DNA from: an uncultured Planctomycetales bacterium
Lineage (GTDB): Bacteria; Planctomycetota; Planctomycetia; Pirellulales; S012-138
Length of the DNA: 55,888 nucleotides
Direction: 5' to 3'
NCBI GenBank assembly: GCA_937982665.1
Contig: CALJLD010000294.1
Span: 1-55,888 of the forward strand
Made by a program: the position numbers and the translations under genes. This document shows, piece after piece, positions 52,401 through 55,888 of the stretch; within the stretch, counting starts at the first letter, position 1, and each line of letters begins with the position of its first letter. The notes below the pieces were generated by a model, which was not told the DNA's origin, did not search any database, and saw nothing but the letters and a program-made list of their open reading frames with translations.

Positions 52401-52615
52401 ACTTGCTCCACGGGGAAGGTGATCTGCTGCTCAACTTCCTCGGGAGCGAGCGATGGAGCCGTGGTATTCACCTGCACCATGACAGGTGTTGTATCCGGAA
52501 ACGCATCGATATCGAGCTGGGTCAGTGACCACGCGCCAGCGCCAATGATCCCCGCTACGGCCAGGAGCACCAAGCCACGATTCCTGAGCGAGATGTCAAT
52601 AACCCAATTCAGCAT
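49433..52615 (-). CDS. Heavy-metal RND efflux pump, CusA/CzcA type
   Basis: The 1060-residue inner-membrane proton antiporter of an RND complex. It begins LNWVIDISLRNRGLVLLAVAGI, with DAFPDTTPVMVQVNTTAPSLAPEEVEQQITFPVE characteristic of the heavy-metal (HME) subfamily. Twelve membrane helices with two large periplasmic loops are expected. Proton-relay region GAIDFGLVVDSSVVMVENCVRHL and GFVALSGVAVLDDMLLVSTIRRF match the HME blocks. The length and both halves are normal. Metal selectivity (Cu/Ag or Zn/Cd/Co) cannot be set without aligning the periplasmic Met/Asp sites. The adaptor gene lies 79 bases upstream. Confidence 0.94.
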   Translation of the reverse strand: MLNWVIDISLRNRGLVLLAVAGIIGAGAWSLTQLDIDAFPDTTPVMVQVNTTAPSLAPEEVEQQITFPVEQVISGVPGLAKLRSVSKFGLSQVVVTFEEGTDLYFARQLISERLAIVELPVGIERPKMGPASTGLGEVFHYLMRVDGVDLSALPESQRIAQLTDLRTIQDWVVRPQLRTVAGSAEVNSWGGFEKQYQVRINPNGLIEHGLTFNEVVTALQANNQNVGGGNITRNREMLLVHGIGRTETREQIGNIVIKSIDGVPIRIRDVGDVVIGHEIRRGAVTADGRGEVVYGLGFMLMGENPHQVTNGYKQKMAKVRTSLPPGVEVVTVYDRTELVDHVINTVQSNLFEGGLLVVAVLFIFLGNLRAGVIVALAIPLSMLCAFSGMARFGIAASLLSLGAIDFGLVVDSSVVMVENCVRHLAQGKSTATAKLEAIRQAAVEVRKPTMFGELIIMIVYLPILALEGVEGKLFRPMALTVIFALAGSMILSLTLMPVLASYFLPKRLEEREPLVVRCMKSLYRPVLHFTMHNRLFVIGFALCVLVLAFGFIAPNLGSEFVPKLSEGALVINIVRLAGTDLEESVRYNTQMERALLEEFPDEVEHVWSRIGSAEVATDPMGVELTDMFISLKPRSEWKRAQSQDELVNLVQQAMREMPGQKIAMTQPIEMRINEMVSGIRSDVAVKLFGDDFETLVNKAEEIEAVLLSIEGNADVAVEQITGQPVLQIRARQGELSRYGVSAKEVMDLVQSVGSFQLGDIYEGQLRFPLVIRLQEEFRQDLESIGDIQLRTAAGEQIPLKRLADLRVVEGPSTITREWGFRRITISSNIRGRDMGSFVDEARQRIEEEVALPSGRYHIEWGGQFEHLISARQRLMIVVPVAIALIFLLLFLTYRNIVDAIRVFTSVPFAWTGGIIALWVRGMPFSISAAIGFVALSGVAVLDDMLLVSTIRRFRRSGMGLEEAVETAALTRLRPVLMTTLVAALGFVPMAFNTGTGAEVQRPLATVVIGGVISATIMSLLVLRVLYMVFSDTVGTSASKLEDRDEELSSSSSASATVEGA

Positions 52616-52694
52616 TTAAACCAAGCGGGGAAACAAAAGTGTCGAGCTGATGTCCTGTTGTCGTGACCGACCGGTCACATTAGTGTTCGCACAG

Positions 52695-54344
52695 TCACCC
52701 GGCGCCGAGATTGCCTTTGAGCAACTCCGCGCGAAGGACGCCGCTGCCGGCGGTGACAACGACCTCGCCTGGAAACAATCCGGCAATGATTTCCGTGTAA
52801 CCGTTGTTGGTTACGCCAGGGCGGACCATTCGAGTGTGAAACACCTTGTACGAATCTTCCGCGAGATAGTCTTTGTCACGCACAAACGTCACGTAACAAC
52901 ATCCTTCCCAGTGGACCGCGTCGCTGGGCGCAACAACGGCAGCATCTTCTTCCCGTAACACAATTCGGCCGGCCCCAAAACTCTCGTCGCGAAGGTTGCC
53001 GTCTGGATTCTCCAACTCGGCGCGAACCCTGACGGTCCGCGTGCCAGCGTCAACTTCGGTGCTTAGCCATGTGATGGCGCCGCGATGTTCGGTGCGGCTG
53101 CCATCGGGGAGGAAATGCACTTGCTGGCCGATCTTTACGTATTCAATGCTCTCCAGCGGAACGTCTAACTCCAGCCACATCTGACGATTATCCACAACCG
53201 TGAACAAAACCTTGTTGGCGTCAATCACTTCGCCGGCAACAACATCACGCATGACCACAACACCGTCGCGAGGAGCGATGATTGGCATCAGGTTTCCCGT
53301 CGTCGCTTTTGGATCAAGTTGGCTGCGAATCGACGTTGGCAAGCCAAAGAACCGGAGTTCCTCGGCCAGGGCATTCGACTCAATGCGAGTAATCTCCTCC
53401 TGGCTCACCTGCAGACCGAGATTCAACATCATGTCGATTTCATTTCGAACGGCGGCCTCGGCCGTATCGCGCTCGGCTTGGGCTTCGAGCAATCGCTTGC
53501 CGGCGAGGACATCGGAGAGATCGCTGATACGGCTGACCGCGCCTTCGGCCAGCCTGAGCTGAGCCAGCGCCTTTTGGAGCGCCGACTTACATTGTCCAAC
53601 GCGGGGAGAATCAACTAGCGCGAGCAACTCACCCGCCTTTACGTGATCCCCAACATTCTTCTCGACCTGCCAAACCGTGCCCGCTGCCCGCGACGCCAGC
53701 CGGGCAACACGTGTTGGGTCGTATCTGATCTCACCGTTGGCCTTGCATGACTCGCTAATGGGCTTTGTGGAAACGAGCCCGATGTCAATTCCCGCCTTGT
53801 CTGCTGCCTCGCGCGAAGCAAACTGAATCCGCCGCAAATGCATCTGGCAAAGCGGGTCATTGGCGATGCGTTCCCTCAAAGCAAGGGACCTCCCAGCACG
53901 ATCGAGTGCTTGTTGAGTTACAACAGGAGTCTCTGGCAATTGCGCAAGCTCCGGATGTTCAAAGAGACACTCAGCAACTCCATGCTTCGTGCACCAACCA
54001 TACAATTGACCTTTTGGCATCAGGTCCACATCACAGGAGATGCAAATGTCCTCTGGGACGCCATGTGCGTCGCACCAGGCAACCGTCGATGGCTGTTGCG
54101 CCCCAGTGAGCTCGGCGAACGTCGGCAGCTTCCAGTCATTTCGATGTCCCCAATAACCAATCGCTCCAAGCGCACCCAGGACAAGGATCGATGGAATCGA
54201 CCGCATCATCCACTTCCCGAAGCGACGCATCATTCGGGGATGAGCGTGATCGACGGTCTCCTCCGTCGCCGTCTGATCCGCTTGACGCGCTGGTTTGTCA
54301 TCCCGAGAGGTCGGGCTTGCTACTTGAGCTGGTGTTTCCAACAT
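52695..54344 (-). CDS. CusB-like RND adaptor with N-terminal metal-binding motif
   Basis: The periplasmic adaptor linking the RND pump to an outer-membrane channel, 549 residues. An N-terminal membrane helix (SIPSILVLGALGAIGYWG) is followed by VAWCDAHGVPEDICISCDVDLMPKG and a degenerate second copy (YGWCTKHGVAECLFEHPELA). Then come the biotinyl-lipoyl halves and hairpin (KNVGDHVKAGELLALVDSPRVG), beta-barrel segments and a C-terminal YTEIIAGLFPGEVVVTAGSGVL end. The Cys/His motif resembles the one in the lipoprotein at the end of the operon. The start at 54344 (AGGTGGACC upstream) replaces a longer frame. Confidence 0.92.
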   Translation of the reverse strand: MLETPAQVASPTSRDDKPARQADQTATEETVDHAHPRMMRRFGKWMMRSIPSILVLGALGAIGYWGHRNDWKLPTFAELTGAQQPSTVAWCDAHGVPEDICISCDVDLMPKGQLYGWCTKHGVAECLFEHPELAQLPETPVVTQQALDRAGRSLALRERIANDPLCQMHLRRIQFASREAADKAGIDIGLVSTKPISESCKANGEIRYDPTRVARLASRAAGTVWQVEKNVGDHVKAGELLALVDSPRVGQCKSALQKALAQLRLAEGAVSRISDLSDVLAGKRLLEAQAERDTAEAAVRNEIDMMLNLGLQVSQEEITRIESNALAEELRFFGLPTSIRSQLDPKATTGNLMPIIAPRDGVVVMRDVVAGEVIDANKVLFTVVDNRQMWLELDVPLESIEYVKIGQQVHFLPDGSRTEHRGAITWLSTEVDAGTRTVRVRAELENPDGNLRDESFGAGRIVLREEDAAVVAPSDAVHWEGCCYVTFVRDKDYLAEDSYKVFHTRMVRPGVTNNGYTEIIAGLFPGEVVVTAGSGVLRAELLKGNLGAG

Positions 54345-54480
54345 GGTCCACCTGCAAAGGTGATTCGAGACAGCGCACGGTTGAAACGAAACGGCAGTCA
54401 ACGATGCGCGAAAGTGGCCTTGCGAAGCGCGCATTCAAGTTGCGATTCAACAAGTGAGCGAGTGGCAGCAGAGCAGCTGC

Positions 54481-54924
54481 TTAGTTCAGATAAACGCAGA
54501 TGCGCGCGCAGAGATCCCGCCCTGTTTGCACGCCTGCAAATTGGGCGTTCCGTTCGATGCCGCCAATCAGAGCGGGATCGTTATAATCCCCGGCAATAGT
54601 GCTCAGGGTTGGTGGCAGATCGCACTTGACCACAACATCCGCTGTCGGGACCCGGATCTTCTTGCCAGCGATCGCACCATGGCAAAGGCAGCTTCCGCAA
54701 ATGCCGTTGGTGTTCTCCACAGGCGGAACTTCGTTCCCATCATCCTCGGTGAGAAGTTGATCACTCTGCGGAGTGGAACAACAACCGCACGCGGAACTGG
54801 CAGTGCCACTGATGCCGCCCGCATCGTCGCCATTCGCGTCGCCAACGGCCGCTCCCGATGAGCAACGAGTTGGGCACGCCAACAAGGCGACGGACAAGTA
54901 CGAGATGAGCAAACTGCGGAGCAT
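54481..54924 (-). CDS. Small secreted Cys-rich protein at the head of the metal-efflux operon
   Basis: A 147-residue exported protein. The signal-like N-terminus (MLRSLLISYLSVALLAC) ends at a cysteine that could be lipidated. It contains SSACGCCSTP and GICGSCLCHGAI, i.e. about eight cysteines plus a histidine, and a final RDLCARICVYLN. No known domain is recognised. It lies upstream of the CusB-like gene in the same direction with a gap of about 137 bases, so it is probably the first gene of the metal-efflux operon. Metal sensing or buffering is a reasonable inference from context and cysteine content. Confidence 0.65.
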   Translation of the reverse strand: MLRSLLISYLSVALLACPTRCSSGAAVGDANGDDAGGISGTASSACGCCSTPQSDQLLTEDDGNEVPPVENTNGICGSCLCHGAIAGKKIRVPTADVVVKCDLPPTLSTIAGDYNDPALIGGIERNAQFAGVQTGRDLCARICVYLN

Positions 54925-55145
54925 GCTCAAATGGTAGTCAAGATTTGGTATCCTAGTCAACTTACGCATTCTGCCCATAGCATTGAGCGGAGAGCTCTTT
55001 CAGCGGCAAAGTCTTCAGGCGCAAGGTCTTCGCCGCAAGCCGCTCGGGTCTTACCGTGTGGCAACTTCAACCGCGCCAAGTGGTTGGTTTTGGCGGTTGT
55101 GGAAGCCGATCCCGACTCGTTCCAGCTTCGGCCCAGGCTCAGCGC

Positions 55146-55183
55146 AAAAAATCCCCAGCCAAGCCATCGGCCGGACTGGGGGT
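55146..55183 (-). terminator. Rho-independent terminator downstream of the tRNA-Val fragment
   Basis: On the minus strand CCCCAG pairs with CTGGGG around about 17 bases, directly followed by ATTTTTT. It lies 14 bases past the 3' end of the tRNA fragment, as expected for the original tRNA transcription unit. Confidence 0.75.
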
Positions 55184-55196
55184 GCATGAATTCAAG

Positions 55197-55238
55197 TGGG
55201 CGATACTGGCGTCGAACCAGTGACCTCAACGATGTCAA
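55197..55238 (-). pseudogene. 3' half of a tRNA-Val(GAC) gene
   Basis: On the minus strand the order is: anticodon loop TTGACAT (anticodon GAC, with U33), anticodon 3' strand CGTTG, variable loop AGGTC, T-arm ACTGG-TTCGACG-CCAGT, acceptor ATCGCCC and discriminator A. The layout equals the 3' half of bacterial tRNA-Val(GAC). The base before the loop should be the 5' strand CAACG but reads GCTAA, and no GGGCGAT acceptor partner or D-arm is found anywhere up to the window end. No CCA is encoded. A half gene cut at the anticodon loop with its own terminator still attached is typical of an attachment site left by tyrosine-recombinase integration. Confidence 0.8.
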
Positions 55239-55329
55239 TTAGCGCGTCCGTGCGGCCAGATTGCCTCCAACGGGTTGGTAAATAACGACTTGTAGCGGTA
55301 GCACGAGGCTGTGCGTCTGTTGCAATTAG

Positions 55330-55548
55330 CGATGTATTCCTCGAACTTTCGGCTGCTTTCCCAGCAAAAGGGATGCGCGAATCGAGCCGGGTGAGCTGAA
55401 GCGACCAAAGAAAAAGAGCCTTCCACGGCCGTCGCTGAAGGTGCCCGAGGTGGGGCACTGCGAGCGGTTGCGCATCTCGCGCGGCGGCCATGGAAAGCTC
55501 TTTGATTTGATCATCGTTGCCTCGTTTGCTCTTTCAAAGCAGAGTTGA
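55330..55548 (+). pseudogene. Possible transposase-like C-terminal remnant
   Basis: An open frame without a convincing start reads RIEPGELKRPKKKSLPRPS in its first half, resembling the R-x-EP-x-x-x-K-R-x-x-K tail of IS4-type transposases, then continues to a stop at 55546. There are no catalytic residues and no terminal repeats. The match is by eye only, so this is a weak call. Confidence 0.25.
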
Positions 55549-55888
55549 ATGTACCCGACCGATCGGTCGTCGCAAGGAGAAATGTGTTCGGCCTGGCCAG
55601 GGCGCTGCGAGCCGTTAGCAGCAACGGTCGGGACGCGTCGCGCTTCGCTGACCGGGTGTAACTATCGCAAGGGGCGATTTGTTCGCTCCCGCGATCGCGC
55701 GAACCCCCTCCGCCTTGCGCGTTGGTCTACGACCGCCCTTGACTCCGTGCGAGAATGGCCGCGAAAGAATCGGCTATGGTGATCTCTGGCGGCAAGGCTG
55801 CGCGCACTCTTCGTGTCACTATGCGTAACGCAAGCAATTGACTACTTCTTGTAGTTTGTGTTTGCAGAGCCATTTCAGAACTCGCGCC

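Larger units (their letters stand above)
54925..55888. other. Right-end non-coding stretch with a tRNA fragment
   Basis: No intact gene is supported in the last 960 bases. It holds the tRNA-Val half (55197-55238), its terminator (55146-55183), and a possible coding remnant at 55330-55548. A 22-residue open run at the very edge on the minus strand (55819-55887, ending at a stop) reads like a protein C-terminus that enters from outside the window. Confidence 0.5.

Noticed and set aside
55192..55491. Minus-strand frame over the tRNA fragment
   Set aside because: Its C-terminus reads through the tRNA-Val T-arm, a typical false coding region over tRNA DNA.

Overview
The window is a stretch of bacterial chromosome that most resembles a planctomycete (Pirellulales-like). 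The inference rests on several protein types together: a DUF1570-type metalloprotease, two DUF2330 proteins, a secreted sulfatase, a BlaR1/M56-type peptidase with a low-complexity tail, EF-hands fused to an efflux adaptor, a CxxCH mini-cytochrome, and scattered short palindromic repeats. Most genes are chromosomal housekeeping or envelope genes. There is no phage block, CRISPR array, rRNA or complete tRNA.

Layout. 0-4 kb: an M56 peptidase cut by the window edge, a terminator, then about 0.9 kb of non-coding DNA packed with REP-like hairpins. 4-7.3 kb: lspA translationally coupled to a small unknown gene, then a CPBP protease, with a divergent YheT-type hydrolase. 7.3-11.3 kb: a MacAB-like operon (adaptor with EF-hands, permease, ATPase). 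11.3-18.5 kb: a TPR protein, a very acidic protein, a mini-cytochrome, a Cys-motif protein, a GT2 glycosyltransferase, a DUF1570 protease and a DUF6580-like membrane protein. 19-27 kb: a FlgI-like lipoprotein carrying HEAT repeats, purC, an M61 peptidase, a VWA protein and a glycerophosphodiesterase. 27-31.4 kb: an overlapping NtrB/NtrC-type two-component pair and thiS-thiG. 31.6-38.7 kb: an orphan helical-hairpin protein, glnE, a phenylalanine hydroxylase, a nucleoside hydrolase and an alpha/beta hydrolase. 38.7-45.5 kb: a small unknown protein, an unknown protein coupled to an SNF2 helicase, a sulfatase, and an ABC-2 exporter. 45.8-49 kb: tandem DUF2330 paralogues. 49-55 kb: a heavy-metal RND efflux operon (small Cys-rich protein, CusB-like, CusA-like, lipoprotein). 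55-55.9 kb: the 3' half of a tRNA-Val(GAC) gene that still has its terminator, which suggests a recombination junction.

How the parts fit. The metal-efflux operon is the most coherent accessory system: a W-C-x-x-H-x-x-P-E-x-x-C-x-x-C motif recurs in both the adaptor and the separate lipoprotein, which suggests a shared metal-handling relay. The FlgI-like/HEAT lipoprotein, the SNF2 pair and the CxxTG-repeat protein are the least explained genes. Starts were moved inward from the longest open frame where a signal peptide, family length or ribosome-binding site favoured it. No computed similarity search was available, so every family call is from motif reading.
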